The notes beneath the pieces are model-generated. The model made no database searches, had not been told where the DNA came from, and was given only the letters and a program-made list of their open reading frames with translations. From Deltaproteobacteria bacterium ADurb.Bin207 (GTDB taxonomy: Bacteria > Myxococcota_A > Polyangia > Polyangiales > Polyangiaceae), in assembly GCA_002070115.1 (NCBI GenBank), contig MWCO01000005.1:62001-126000 (forward strand): 64,000 bases of DNA. The letters are read 5' to 3'. The position numbers and the translations under genes were made by a program. Positions 37,776-47,307 of this stretch are shown here, piece after piece. The stretch's first letter is position 1. Each line of letters opens with the position of its first letter.

Positions 37776-40418
37776 TCAGCGCAAAGCCTCTTGCAGACGT
37801 TGCTCGATCGCGTCGATGCGCGCCGCATCCATCACCTTCGAACCGTCGGTTTCGGACACATAAAACACGTTTGCGGCTCTCGTTCCCTCGGTATTGATTT
37901 TTGCGAACTGAATATTCAATCGCAAATCATGAAAGGCGTTGGCAACTGTATACAACAAACCCGGGCGGTCTTCCGAAAAGGTTTCCACGATCGTCCATGA
38001 CCCGGAAGCTTCGTTGTCCACCACGATTTCCGAACGACCGAAAGCATGAACGGCTCCCTTCTGCCCACGCACGTACTGCTCCGATGAGGTATTCCCGGCC
38101 AAGATGTCGCTGATGGTCTTTTCCATTGCGAAAGAAGCCTGGCGTAACGCCTTGATGGTAGCTCCTTCGGGAATCACGACATGAAACATGTCCACGGCTT
38201 CCACGCTTGTCGGCGATCGCTTGCGAGAATGAATGAACGCCTCGAGGACGGATAATTGATTGGCCATGAATACAGCAGCGATAACTGCCAGCAATCCAGG
38301 CCGATCGTCGGCGATGACCAACACTTCCGCAAGTGAAGAGGCAAAGGCAGTGAATACGGCAACACGCACGGCTTGCGGCTTTCGATTCATCGCCACATGC
38401 GCGTGCGCTACCAATTTCGCCTCGTTTTGCCCTAAAATATATCTTTCAGGCATCGTTCGAAGATATTGTCGAAGCGTTTCATCGTTATCCTGCTCCATCA
38501 CGATGCGTTCGATCTTCGAATGAACCCCGGCGCTTCGGGTGGCAAAATCCGCGCGTTGGCGCAAATGAGCATCGACACGAACGAACAACCGTTCGAGCCA
38601 TTGCCTTTTCCACACCGTCATGGCGTCGGGCGACGTGGAGCTAATCACCACGAATGACAAAAGCAGCAGTTCGCGCAGACCTTCTCGCCCGTGCGCAACT
38701 TGAGCCACTTCTTCCCATACGTTGGGATCATCCACATCACGACGCGAAGCGATCTGGTTCAACAACTTATGGTGTCTGACGAGATGGGCAACTTCATGCG
38801 CATCATCGCACGACATGCCGAGCCGATGTGCCACTTCGAAGGCGATCGGGGCTCCACGCATCGCGTGTCGTTTTTCGGCAACGGCCTTCCCAACGTCGTG
38901 AAGAAGCGTGGCAAGCAGCACAATCCGAGGCCGCGCCATCTCCATGGCAAGACGTCGAAACAGGCTATGAGACCCCTGTTTTTCTCCGCGCACCAGCTTT
39001 CGCAACAGGTCGACGGCCGCAATACAATGCGCATCCACCGTAAGGACATGGTACGCGTCTCGTTGCCTACGGCCCGCGAGTGCTTTGAACTCAGGAATGA
39101 ACGTGGTGAGCAAGCCGACATCGAGCATGACGCTCAACGGCGAGTCTTGAGGCAGTCTTGTTTCTTGAACGGAACAACACAGGCTCAAAAACGCGTCGCC
39201 AGACCGGGGGATGGAACGCACACTCTTCTGGAATCCGCGCATTTTTAACGCACGACGCAGCAGAGAAAGGGTGTCCGAATCCATGCGCATCTGTCGAGCG
39301 ATGGCGAATTGAAAGATCGTCAAGGCAAGGATTGGATTTTCCGCCAGAGCTTCTACGTCACTGATCGCGATCCGATCGCCGTTGACGCAAAAACCGACAG
39401 GCAGTCTTTCGACGATAGAATCCGCAGATGGCGCCGAACGGGCCCGATCGATGATTCGTTCCTTGGCACGCAACACACGATTGACATGAACGTAATGCTC
39501 TTTCATCAAGCGCTCTACGGCTTCCGCGCTGTCACCATATCCCAAGCTCGATGCAAGCCGAGGTTGCATGTCGAACGACATCCGATCACTTCTGCACCCG
39601 GATAGTAAATGCAGCAGATTGTGAATACGGCATAGGTGCGATCGCGCCAGTTGCAGTTCGGAGATTTCTTCTGGGTTGAAAAGGCCGTGGCGCACCATGT
39701 CCGTGAAACCAGTCGCATTCCAGCGAGCTTTGGCTATCCACAGCACGGTTTCGAGATCCCGCATGCCGCCAGCGCCATACTTCACGTGTGGCTCCAGTTG
39801 ATATGCGGAATGACCGAAGCGCTGGTATCGTCTGGCCCCGTCAGACTCCAATCGACGCAGAAAGCTATCGAAACCATCGTGCGACAACACGCGGTCTCGC
39901 ACCGTTTTCATGAGTTGAGTGGACATTTTCTCATGGCCAGCGACATGTCGCCAATCAAGGGAAGAAGCGACGCCAAGCCAGTCGTTTTCCGCGAGAACGA
40001 TCATCGATTCGGCATGATGCACCTGCACGTCGATGGCCACACGGGCGTCCCACAGCGGACGAAACATCGCTCTCACGAATCGATCCACATCGGGATCTCG
40101 CGAATCAATGACCAACCGCACATCGATTCCACCATGGAACATCAAAGAGCCGCGAGCATAGCTGCCCACGGCACCAAGGGCGCGTTGCGAAGCGTAGGGC
40201 CCAGCCACCATCGCCGAGGCATAGTGAAAAAGCGTATCGAGCAACCCATCGAAAACACGCATACGAAAATGACATGCTTCGATACCACTGGTTCGGCGTC
40301 CCGATGTCACGATCGAACAAAGGGTGTGATGATGCCGTTCGAGATAATCGAGCACCTCGATGCGCAGCCGCGGCGCGACATTTTTGATTCGTTCATCAAC
40401 GGTCAATTCGCGAGACAT
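37776..40418 (-). CDS. glnD: GlnD-like protein (nucleotidyltransferase-HD-ACT-ACT)
   Basis: An 880-residue protein with the GlnD layout: an N-terminal nucleotidyltransferase-like domain (about 60-190), a helical linker, an HD domain (LLHDVGK near residue 504), and two C-terminal ACT domains starting near residues 700 and 805 (DDRPGLLAVIA and EDRPGLLYTVA). GlnD senses glutamine and reversibly uridylylates PII in the cytoplasm. The HD and ACT motifs look intact, but the transferase signature is eroded: the motif GS-x3-G-x-L is followed by HGGIDVRLV, so the first of the two metal Asp of the SDxDL motif is replaced by Gly and the following Leu by Arg. It may therefore only remove UMP or be regulatory. 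The gene symbol is given by architecture. Confidence 0.85.
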   Translation of the reverse strand: MSRELTVDERIKNVAPRLRIEVLDYLERHHHTLCSIVTSGRRTSGIEACHFRMRVFDGLLDTLFHYASAMVAGPYASQRALGAVGSYARGSLMFHGGIDVRLVIDSRDPDVDRFVRAMFRPLWDARVAIDVQVHHAESMIVLAENDWLGVASSLDWRHVAGHEKMSTQLMKTVRDRVLSHDGFDSFLRRLESDGARRYQRFGHSAYQLEPHVKYGAGGMRDLETVLWIAKARWNATGFTDMVRHGLFNPEEISELQLARSHLCRIHNLLHLLSGCRSDRMSFDMQPRLASSLGYGDSAEAVERLMKEHYVHVNRVLRAKERIIDRARSAPSADSIVERLPVGFCVNGDRIAISDVEALAENPILALTIFQFAIARQMRMDSDTLSLLRRALKMRGFQKSVRSIPRSGDAFLSLCCSVQETRLPQDSPLSVMLDVGLLTTFIPEFKALAGRRQRDAYHVLTVDAHCIAAVDLLRKLVRGEKQGSHSLFRRLAMEMARPRIVLLATLLHDVGKAVAEKRHAMRGAPIAFEVAHRLGMSCDDAHEVAHLVRHHKLLNQIASRRDVDDPNVWEEVAQVAHGREGLRELLLLSFVVISSTSPDAMTVWKRQWLERLFVRVDAHLRQRADFATRSAGVHSKIERIVMEQDNDETLRQYLRTMPERYILGQNEAKLVAHAHVAMNRKPQAVRVAVFTAFASSLAEVLVIADDRPGLLAVIAAVFMANQLSVLEAFIHSRKRSPTSVEAVDMFHVVIPEGATIKALRQASFAMEKTISDILAGNTSSEQYVRGQKGAVHAFGRSEIVVDNEASGSWTIVETFSEDRPGLLYTVANAFHDLRLNIQFAKINTEGTRAANVFYVSETDGSKVMDAARIDAIEQRLQEALR

Positions 40419-40606
40419 GAAGACTCTCTGTCATCGTGCATCTATCAAGCATTCCACAGGACAGGGGTAGTAGGCATCCATCATTCGCATTCGCTCATGT
40501 CGTATCGTCGGTTGCGCGAACGTCCTGCCGCCAAACCTGGAACTCGTTCTGGAAAACCTTGGCTATCGTCTTTGTGCTAGGACTTGATCCATTGATGGAG
40601 GAGACC

Positions 40607-41698
40607 GTGTACAATCACCGTCAGATTCGCTTGCGTTGCTCGAGTGCGCTTGGCGTAGCCTCATTGAGCGTGTTTTTGATTTGGGGCTGTGCGACAGGAA
40701 AAGACACGGAACCGGATAGCTGGACACCGGGGGCGGCGGGAGGGACGAATACCGCGGGAGCCTCGGGGTTCGGAGCAGGAGCCGATGGCGGGGAACAGGG
40801 CGGTTCCGCTGGCGAGTCAGGCACCGGGGGTGCGGGAGCCGGGGGAGGAGCGGCTGGCGTAGCCGGACAAGCTGGCGGCACGGGAGGTGGCGGCACGGGA
40901 GGTGGCGGCACGGGAGGTGGCGGCGCGGGAGGTGCTGGCGGTTCAGCGCCAACCGGCGGCGCGGCAGGCAGCTCGGGGTCAGGCGGAGCCTCTGGTGGCA
41001 CCGGCGGCGGTCCTGGAGGAACTGGCGGAACGACAGGTGGTTCAGGTGGAGGCACTCCTGCCCCATCTTGCGACGACCAAATTCAGAACCAAGGGGAGGA
41101 AGGCATAGACTGCGGAGGCCCTTGCCCTACCCCTTGCCCAAGTTGTTCCGACCAAATCCAAAACCAAGGGGAAACGGGTATCGATTGTGGAGGGCCTTGC
41201 CCCCCTTGCGGATTCACCCACGAAGAATCATTCGACTATTTCCCTAACTGGAGCCCGGATGGCCCCTATTCGACCTCCGGCTCCTGCGCGCAAAGCTCGA
41301 AAGTCGATGGCTGGTACGTGACCAACTATGTATCCCCAACGTTCACCTTAGGGGATGGCTACTATGCCGTCATCGACACGGCTTCCTTCTCCTATTTTGG
41401 TGTGGACTGCGACGATCTCCTTGTCTCTCCCCCGTTCGATTCCCACGGGGCAACTCAGCTAACTATTGAATTTGACACACATTTTGCCACGTACCTCTCC
41501 AGCATTGCCTCCGTTCTTCTCGATGCCGATGGTGCCCTGCAAGTCCTCTGGACCAAGTCCGTGAACGTCGAAAACCAACACATCACCCTTGGACCCATCT
41601 CGGTGGCCGGAAAGAAATCACTGCGCGTACTATGGCGCTATCAAGGGACCTACGAGTACCATTGGATGGTGGACAACATAAAAATACAAGGGAAGTAA
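40607..41698 (+). CDS. Gly-rich lipoprotein with duplicated Cys motif
   Basis: A 363-residue predicted lipoprotein (lipobox LIWGC) with a spacer of about 135 Gly/Ala/Thr/Ser residues. It is followed by two copies of a Cys motif (C-x-D-x-IQNQGE-x-GIDCGGPC) and a C-terminal domain (about 215-363) that reads as a beta-sandwich like a jelly-roll carbohydrate-binding or MAM-type fold (ESFDYFPNWSPDGPY, WMVDNIKIQG). The start is a GTG at 40607 chosen for GGAGGAG four bases upstream; an in-frame ATG at 40595 overlaps that site. Probably a surface protein; ligand unknown. Confidence 0.78.
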   Translation: MYNHRQIRLRCSSALGVASLSVFLIWGCATGKDTEPDSWTPGAAGGTNTAGASGFGAGADGGEQGGSAGESGTGGAGAGGGAAGVAGQAGGTGGGGTGGGGTGGGGAGGAGGSAPTGGAAGSSGSGGASGGTGGGPGGTGGTTGGSGGGTPAPSCDDQIQNQGEEGIDCGGPCPTPCPSCSDQIQNQGETGIDCGGPCPPCGFTHEESFDYFPNWSPDGPYSTSGSCAQSSKVDGWYVTNYVSPTFTLGDGYYAVIDTASFSYFGVDCDDLLVSPPFDSHGATQLTIEFDTHFATYLSSIASVLLDADGALQVLWTKSVNVENQHITLGPISVAGKKSLRVLWRYQGTYEYHWMVDNIKIQGK

Positions 41699-41856
41699 CA
41701 CCGCGCCTCATCCCTTGGCGCGAATAGCTCTTTCGTGCTCGAGCTTCACGCCCTTGCCAAACGAAAGCGGTGCTGCGCCCATAAACGTCTATTTCTCTTG
41801 TGTCACGACGATGGTCTTTGGGTTCGCAATCGTCATCTTTCGACTACACTAGGCTC

Positions 41857-43770
41857 GTGCCTATTCTTGTAGCGACTGCTTTGAAAAAATCCTTTGGTCC
41901 ATTGCATGTGCTCGATGGCGTGCATCTGAGTATCGAACAAGGTGAACGAGTCGGACTGGTTGGCATCAACGGTTCCGGAAAGTCCACCTTGGCGCGTATC
42001 CTTGCTGGCGTGGACGTGGCCGACAGTGGTTCCCTCGCCTCCCCTCGGGATACCAAAGTCGCCTATTTGCCTCAAAACGTGCTTTTGCCCGATTCGCTTT
42101 CCGTTCGTCAAATTGTCTTACAAGGCCTGGGCGCATGGGACGAAGCCTGTCGTCGGCACGAATCGTTGTCCGACGCCATTCGACGGGGCGATGGGGACCT
42201 TACGGAATTGGTGGAACGCCAAGCGGCCGCGGCGGCCGACGTGGAGCGGCATGGAGGATGGAACCAAGCGCATCGAGTCGAGTCGATCCTCGGACATATC
42301 GGCTTGAAACATCTCGAAGCCCCGGTGGAAACCTTGAGTGGTGGAGATCGGCGACGGGTAGCCCTTGCCCAATTGCTCGTATCCGCACCTCATCTCGCCA
42401 TTCTCGACGAGCCGAGCAACCACTTGGATGTAAGCACCATTACGTGGTTGGAAAAGTACTTGGTGGAGACATACCAGGGGGCGCTATTGATGATTACCCA
42501 TGATCGAACCTTGCTCGATCGAGTTGTGACACGCACCCTCGAGATCGAAAATGGAAGGTTACATAGCTACCCAGGAGGTTATGAATCCTTCCTAGAAGCC
42601 AAGTCCGAGCGATTGCTTCTCGAAGCGCGGACGGAAGCCAATCGTCAGAATTTTTTGCGTCGCGAGTTGGAATGGCTTCGACGTCAGCCCAAAGCGCGGA
42701 CCGGCAAGCAGAAGGCTCGCATACAGCGGGTAGAAGAAGCCGTGGCGACGCGTGCTTTGCCGACGGAGCGAACCGTCAAGCTGGCGATCGATAGCATTCG
42801 TTCCGGAAAAACGATCCTGGAGTTGCACGATCTTGCGTTGGAAATCGGGGAAAAAACGCTGGCCTCGGGGTTGACCTGGTGGATGACCGCCGGAGACAGG
42901 GTGGGCATCATAGGCCCCAATGGTGTGGGAAAGACAACGTTGCTGCGATGCATTCTCGGGCAAATGGCGCCGTCGGCCGGCAAAGTCGTCATGGGCAAGA
43001 ACACACAGATTGCGTATTTCGATCAGCACCGTTCCGATCTCGACGAAAACGAGTCGGTTTTCGAAAACGTGGCGGGCCCCCGTTCCCATGTGGACCTTGC
43101 GGGTCGAAGGGTGGACGTCCACGCTTACCTAGAACGTTTCTTGTTTTCGGGACCGCAAATACGTCAACCGGTCCGTGGGTTATCCGGTGGCGAGCGAGCG
43201 CGGGTAGCTCTTGCAAAACTACTGTCCCATGGCGCAAACTTGTTGATTCTCGATGAGCCCACGAACGATCTGGATGTGGCAACCCTCGGCGCGCTCGAGG
43301 AATTATTGCTGGAGTTCGATGGCTGCGTCATCGTGGTCACCCACGATCGGTGGTTTCTCAACCGAGTGGCCACCACGATTCTTTCGTTCGAAAGCGACGC
43401 AAAGGTCGTGCCTTATGCCGGAAATTACGATGCCTACTGTCTGCAGCGGCAACGACAACAGGCCGACGAAAAAGATCGCTCTGCCATCTCGAAAGCACCA
43501 CCTCCGATCGTAAGTCGGCCGAAGAAAGGATTGACGTATGCCGAACAAATCGAGTTGGAGGGGTTATTCGATCGGATCACGCTGGCAGAAGAAAAGGTAG
43601 AAGCGTTGGAAAAACAACTGGCGGACCCCGCGCTGTATTCGACGCGCCGGGAAGAAATCCCGCAATTGCATGTGCAATTGTCGCAAGCCAAAGAGCAAGT
43701 GGGCGCGCTTACCTCGCGTTGGGAGGAGTTGGAACTCAAACGGGAGACGACTGTAGATCCGAAAAGCTGA
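41857..43770 (+). CDS. uup: ABC-F family ATPase Uup
   Basis: A 637-residue protein with two ABC ATPase domains and no membrane segment, the ABC-F layout. Domain 1: Walker A GINGSGKST, signature LSGGDRRR, Walker B LAILDEPSNHLD. Domain 2: Walker A GPNGVGKTT, signature LSGGERAR, LLILDEPTNDLD. A C-terminal coiled-coil of about 75 residues (from KKGLTYAEQIELEG) is typical of Uup. ABC-F proteins act on the ribosome; Uup is also linked to DNA-branch tolerance and transposon excision. Start GTG 41857 gives the usual N-terminus; a frame upstream to 41800 exists. Confidence 0.92.
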   Translation: MPILVATALKKSFGPLHVLDGVHLSIEQGERVGLVGINGSGKSTLARILAGVDVADSGSLASPRDTKVAYLPQNVLLPDSLSVRQIVLQGLGAWDEACRRHESLSDAIRRGDGDLTELVERQAAAAADVERHGGWNQAHRVESILGHIGLKHLEAPVETLSGGDRRRVALAQLLVSAPHLAILDEPSNHLDVSTITWLEKYLVETYQGALLMITHDRTLLDRVVTRTLEIENGRLHSYPGGYESFLEAKSERLLLEARTEANRQNFLRRELEWLRRQPKARTGKQKARIQRVEEAVATRALPTERTVKLAIDSIRSGKTILELHDLALEIGEKTLASGLTWWMTAGDRVGIIGPNGVGKTTLLRCILGQMAPSAGKVVMGKNTQIAYFDQHRSDLDENESVFENVAGPRSHVDLAGRRVDVHAYLERFLFSGPQIRQPVRGLSGGERARVALAKLLSHGANLLILDEPTNDLDVATLGALEELLLEFDGCVIVVTHDRWFLNRVATTILSFESDAKVVPYAGNYDAYCLQRQRQQADEKDRSAISKAPPPIVSRPKKGLTYAEQIELEGLFDRITLAEEKVEALEKQLADPALYSTRREEIPQLHVQLSQAKEQVGALTSRWEELELKRETTVDPKS

Positions 43771-43874
43771 TTCGTTGTGGCCCAACATTGCTTCACTTAT
43801 ATAAGAGCATCAGACGAACCGAGAGCCTTGCCCGCGGATTCAACCACGAAACGGCCGACACGACGGGATTTTTC

Positions 43875-44726
43875 TCAGAGTTCGCTCGCGGCTTTGGCGA
43901 TCGCGGCGTTGCGAACGGCATAGCCTTGGGTCGTATGATGGATACCGTCGCTGAACGGCGCGCTTCCCGTTTTCGCGATGCTCGCCCAATCAAACACATG
44001 CATATTCGGCCAACGCGCCCGAGCTTTCTCGAGTTCTGCGTTCCATAATTCCATGTTCGCGTTCGACCAATGCCCCTCCGTTTTGGTCGTATAGGTGTTG
44101 ACCCACATCACCCTGACCTGCGCGCTATCATCGATCGTCTTCATCATGGCATCGATCCGGTCGGCGCGGGAAATCGCCGCTCCCGCCGACACATTGGCGG
44201 TATCATTCGTGCCAAGAGCAATCACCCAACACCCCGCGAATCCGGACGCCACCAAACGTTCCGCGGCTTGTTTCCCAGTCGTGTCGTCGCCACAGCAATA
44301 CTCGTAGATCGCACGGCCACCGTAGGCCTCGATCGTAGCCTCGATACCCACGGCGGCATACGCATCTTTCAGTTCGTCGATCGTATAGGCCGTAAGGCTA
44401 TCGCCGAGATGCGCGACCTTGGTACATGGAACATGGATGGTCGCGTCGGGTTCGGTAACCGCACTATCGTCCGGTAGGGTGCTCGAATCGGCCGAATCAA
44501 CCGGAGAATCGTGTTGCGCATCGAAATCCTGGGAGCCATCGGCTTCGGAATTGACGTCATGATTCGCGTTGGATCCACTATCCTGAAGCGAATCCGTACC
44601 CGCGTCATGGCTGGATTTGGACCAGTAATCGGGGTTGTTCGGCTCCTCGACACACGATGTGGCGAGCAACACGGCGACAACCATCCCTTTCGTGGCGATC
44701 TTTCGAAGCATGCATGAGTATGGCAT
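43875..44726 (-). CDS. SGNH/GDSL hydrolase-like lipoprotein
   Basis: A 283-residue predicted lipoprotein: a signal ends in LLATSC, then an Asp/Ser/Gln-rich acidic spacer (about 25-90). The C-terminal domain shows SGNH block I (AHLGDSLTAY), block III (ALGTNDTAN) and block V (DGIHHTTQG with the catalytic Asp and His), so esterase or lipase-type hydrolysis is likely; the substrate is unknown. Start ATG 44726 or 44711 both give a signal peptide; the annotated one has AGG upstream. A longer upstream frame to 44954 is not supported. Confidence 0.85.
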   Translation of the reverse strand: MPYSCMLRKIATKGMVVAVLLATSCVEEPNNPDYWSKSSHDAGTDSLQDSGSNANHDVNSEADGSQDFDAQHDSPVDSADSSTLPDDSAVTEPDATIHVPCTKVAHLGDSLTAYTIDELKDAYAAVGIEATIEAYGGRAIYEYCCGDDTTGKQAAERLVASGFAGCWVIALGTNDTANVSAGAAISRADRIDAMMKTIDDSAQVRVMWVNTYTTKTEGHWSNANMELWNAELEKARARWPNMHVFDWASIAKTGSAPFSDGIHHTTQGYAVRNAAIAKAASEL

Positions 44727-45086
44727 GAGCGACCTGGACCGGCGCGAATAATCAGCGTCGGGCCGCGTATCGGATGCCAGAACCGTAAGGGCATCGCACC
44801 TCCTTGCGGGCACATTCTCACCCATTCGTACCAACCGCAAAGGAGACGTGCAACGGATCCGTTGCGTGAGGACATTGGGGAATGTTTGCGGAATGGAAAA
44901 GAGCGTCGAAGCAAGCGGGCCCGGGGAAGAAATATCTGTAATAAAATTCAGCACATAGTCTCATCAAGACGACGTAACTCTGCCGCTTTGGGTGGCAGGC
45001 TTATGCGGTTGCCAGGGAGTCTCAAAAAATGCTTCGGCTCATGAAAAGCTGCTTGAGAGGAGCTTGATAAAGGGTACGATTGCTGA
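44727..45086. other. Divergent intergenic region, 360 bases
   Basis: Region between two divergent lipoprotein genes (SGNH hydrolase and IgGFc-binding-type). An AT-rich patch (ATCTGTAATAAAATTCA) lies near 44930-44952. No gene or clear operator was seen. Confidence 0.45.
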
Positions 45087-46961
45087 ATGACAAAATCGCT
45101 CCGATGGGCTGGCGTAGTATTTTGGGTAGGGATAGCGGGTGTGCTGAGTTGTTCTTCGGAGGACGACAGTGGCCGCGTTTCCAATGCGGGGACGGGCGGC
45201 GGGACTTCCGATGCTTCTGGCTCCGGAGGAGATGCTGGCACGGGGGGGACATTTTTCACGGGTGGTAGTGGGGGAGGAGGGGTTGTCGGCTGCGTCACTT
45301 GCTCGGCGGATCTTCGATCTGTGGTGGATTGTGAAACCGGCCAAGTGGTCAAAGAGTGTCCGGAAGACAAAGGTTGCGGTCCCGACGGGGAGTGTGTGGC
45401 GCCCTGCGAAAGCGCGAGTGCCAACAAAAGCTCCGTGGGTTGTGAGTACTATCTTGTGACTCCCGATGGCTGGAGTGAGATTCCCGATATGGATCTTCCT
45501 TATCCTGCTGGACTAGCGCCAGGCCAGGCCAGCGACGGGAGTTGCTTTGCCGCGTACGTGAACAACACCTGGCCAACTCCGGTCGATGTCACTGTCGAAT
45601 ACAATGGTGTTGTGGTGAACGCGGCACCCCATGCTCGGATTCCGCAAGGTGCAGGCGCTTCGTTGACGTATCTTCCCTTACCCAACGGCCAGATCCCGCC
45701 CAACGAGATGGCCATCGTGTTTTTGAGCCACGATGGTGGCATAGGGCCCTACAAAACCGCTTGCCCACAAGGTATTACTCCTGTTTTCACCAAGGACACG
45801 GGACAGCATGGCACAGGATTCGGAAAAGCGATCCGACTGGCAACGTCGGCCCCGGCGGTCGTTTATGATATTTATCCTTATGGGGGAGCGATTAGCTATA
45901 TCACCAGCGCGACGTTACTCCTTCCGACGAGTGCGTGGAATACGAATTATGTAGGGGTGACCACGGACCACGCGACAAGGGGATCTCAGGGCGGTGAAGG
46001 CGAAATACGCTCACCCAGCGGCATCACGATCGTGGCACAGAAAGATGGTACCAAGGTCACTTTGCTACCCTCCGCTCCTATTGCTCCTCGAGGTCAAGTC
46101 GCGGCCACTCCAGCGAATCAAGCGGTGACCTATTCCCTCAATCGGGGCGAACTATTGCATTTTCTTCAAGTGGACGATCTGACGGGGACTCCGATTGAAG
46201 CCTCGGAACCTATCGCCTTGTGGGCGCAGCATTATTGCATGACCATCCCGTTCGGGGTCCCAGCCTGTGATCCCGGCCATCAGCAAATCCCTCCCGTGTC
46301 GGCAACCGGCTCGCAATACGCGGCCGTTCGTTACCGAAATCGTATTCCCTCCGGCCCTGAAGAGGCTGTGCCATGGCGTTTCGTGGGAATGGTGGATGGT
46401 ACGGTCCTTACCTACGATGCGGGTTTTGACCCTGTGGCGGCCGGGGCGCCAACCACGCTACAACAAGGACAACTCGTAACGTTCAACCATACCGGACCTT
46501 TTGTGGTTCGCAGCCAAGACGACAGCCATCCATTTTATGTGGCTGCGCATATGTCGGGCGGCGACCCATTCGATGGTATCGGAGATCCCGAAACCGTCAA
46601 TATCATCCCTACAGCGCAGTGGCTCAAGCAGTATATCTTCTTTGCGGATCCCACCTACGGCAACTCGAACCTCGTCGTGATTCGAAAAAAAGGCCCCGAA
46701 GGTTTCGCGCCGGTTACCCTCGATTGTCTCGGCCCTCTCGATGGTTGGACCGCGCTTGGGGAATTTGAATATACGAGGGTCGACCTGCAAGCCAACGGCA
46801 CTCCCGTGGGCGCTTGCGACAATGGTCGTCATGTCATGGAAAGCGACATACCTTTTGGACTTACCGTCTGGGGATTCGACCAATACGTGAGTTATGCCTA
46901 CCCCGCGGGTGCCAGTGTCAAGCCAATCAATACCGTGAAAGTACCTCCCGTCCCGAAATAG
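45087..46961 (+). CDS. IgGFc-binding-type lipoprotein
   Basis: A 624-residue predicted lipoprotein (lipobox GVLSC) with a Gly/Ser-rich spacer and then a Cys-rich segment (CVTCSADLRS, CETGQ, CPEDKGCGPDGEC). The main body, from GCEYYLVTPDG on, is the IgGFc-binding N-terminal-like domain found in many myxobacterial surface proteins (features: DGSCFAAYVNNTWPTPVDVTV, FLSHDGGIG, SDTVVGTKVTLLPS-like DGTKVTLLPSAPI). The name derives from the human FCGBP domain; the bacterial role is unknown, probably surface binding. The ATG has a weak upstream site, but the signal peptide starts at it. Confidence 0.85.
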   Translation: MTKSLRWAGVVFWVGIAGVLSCSSEDDSGRVSNAGTGGGTSDASGSGGDAGTGGTFFTGGSGGGGVVGCVTCSADLRSVVDCETGQVVKECPEDKGCGPDGECVAPCESASANKSSVGCEYYLVTPDGWSEIPDMDLPYPAGLAPGQASDGSCFAAYVNNTWPTPVDVTVEYNGVVVNAAPHARIPQGAGASLTYLPLPNGQIPPNEMAIVFLSHDGGIGPYKTACPQGITPVFTKDTGQHGTGFGKAIRLATSAPAVVYDIYPYGGAISYITSATLLLPTSAWNTNYVGVTTDHATRGSQGGEGEIRSPSGITIVAQKDGTKVTLLPSAPIAPRGQVAATPANQAVTYSLNRGELLHFLQVDDLTGTPIEASEPIALWAQHYCMTIPFGVPACDPGHQQIPPVSATGSQYAAVRYRNRIPSGPEEAVPWRFVGMVDGTVLTYDAGFDPVAAGAPTTLQQGQLVTFNHTGPFVVRSQDDSHPFYVAAHMSGGDPFDGIGDPETVNIIPTAQWLKQYIFFADPTYGNSNLVVIRKKGPEGFAPVTLDCLGPLDGWTALGEFEYTRVDLQANGTPVGACDNGRHVMESDIPFGLTVWGFDQYVSYAYPAGASVKPINTVKVPPVPK

Positions 46962-47307
46962 GCGTCAGCGTTAGCGTATCCAACGCGCCCGCCAACAACA
47001 CCGTCCATTCGATGGTGAGTCATCGAAATATTCGCATATTCGCTTCGACGAAAGGAGCTTTGCGCTACACGGATTCTATCCTTACCGTGGTAGCGCCGCG
47101 CTGCTAGTGGTGAGATATGGGAGGAAAACGATCGAGGGGTGAGCGTAAAAATCGTGTAATAACAGGCACCTATGCCCTACGAGGCCTTCGGCCGAGGGGA
47201 GTTGAGGTCGCTCCTTGGGTTGAGGATGGGTTTGTCGTGTAAACGCGAGCGGGTTTTGCTAGTCTGCAGGATCGGAAAACGTTCGAACATATAAGGAATG
47301 GCTTGCG
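46962..47307. other. Intergenic region, 346 bases
   Basis: No convincing gene on either strand. Contains a purine-rich patch (GGGAGGAAAACGATCGAGGGG) near 47120 and an imperfect short hairpin around 47180. Promoter of the next lipoprotein gene is presumably here, but none was assigned. Confidence 0.45.
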
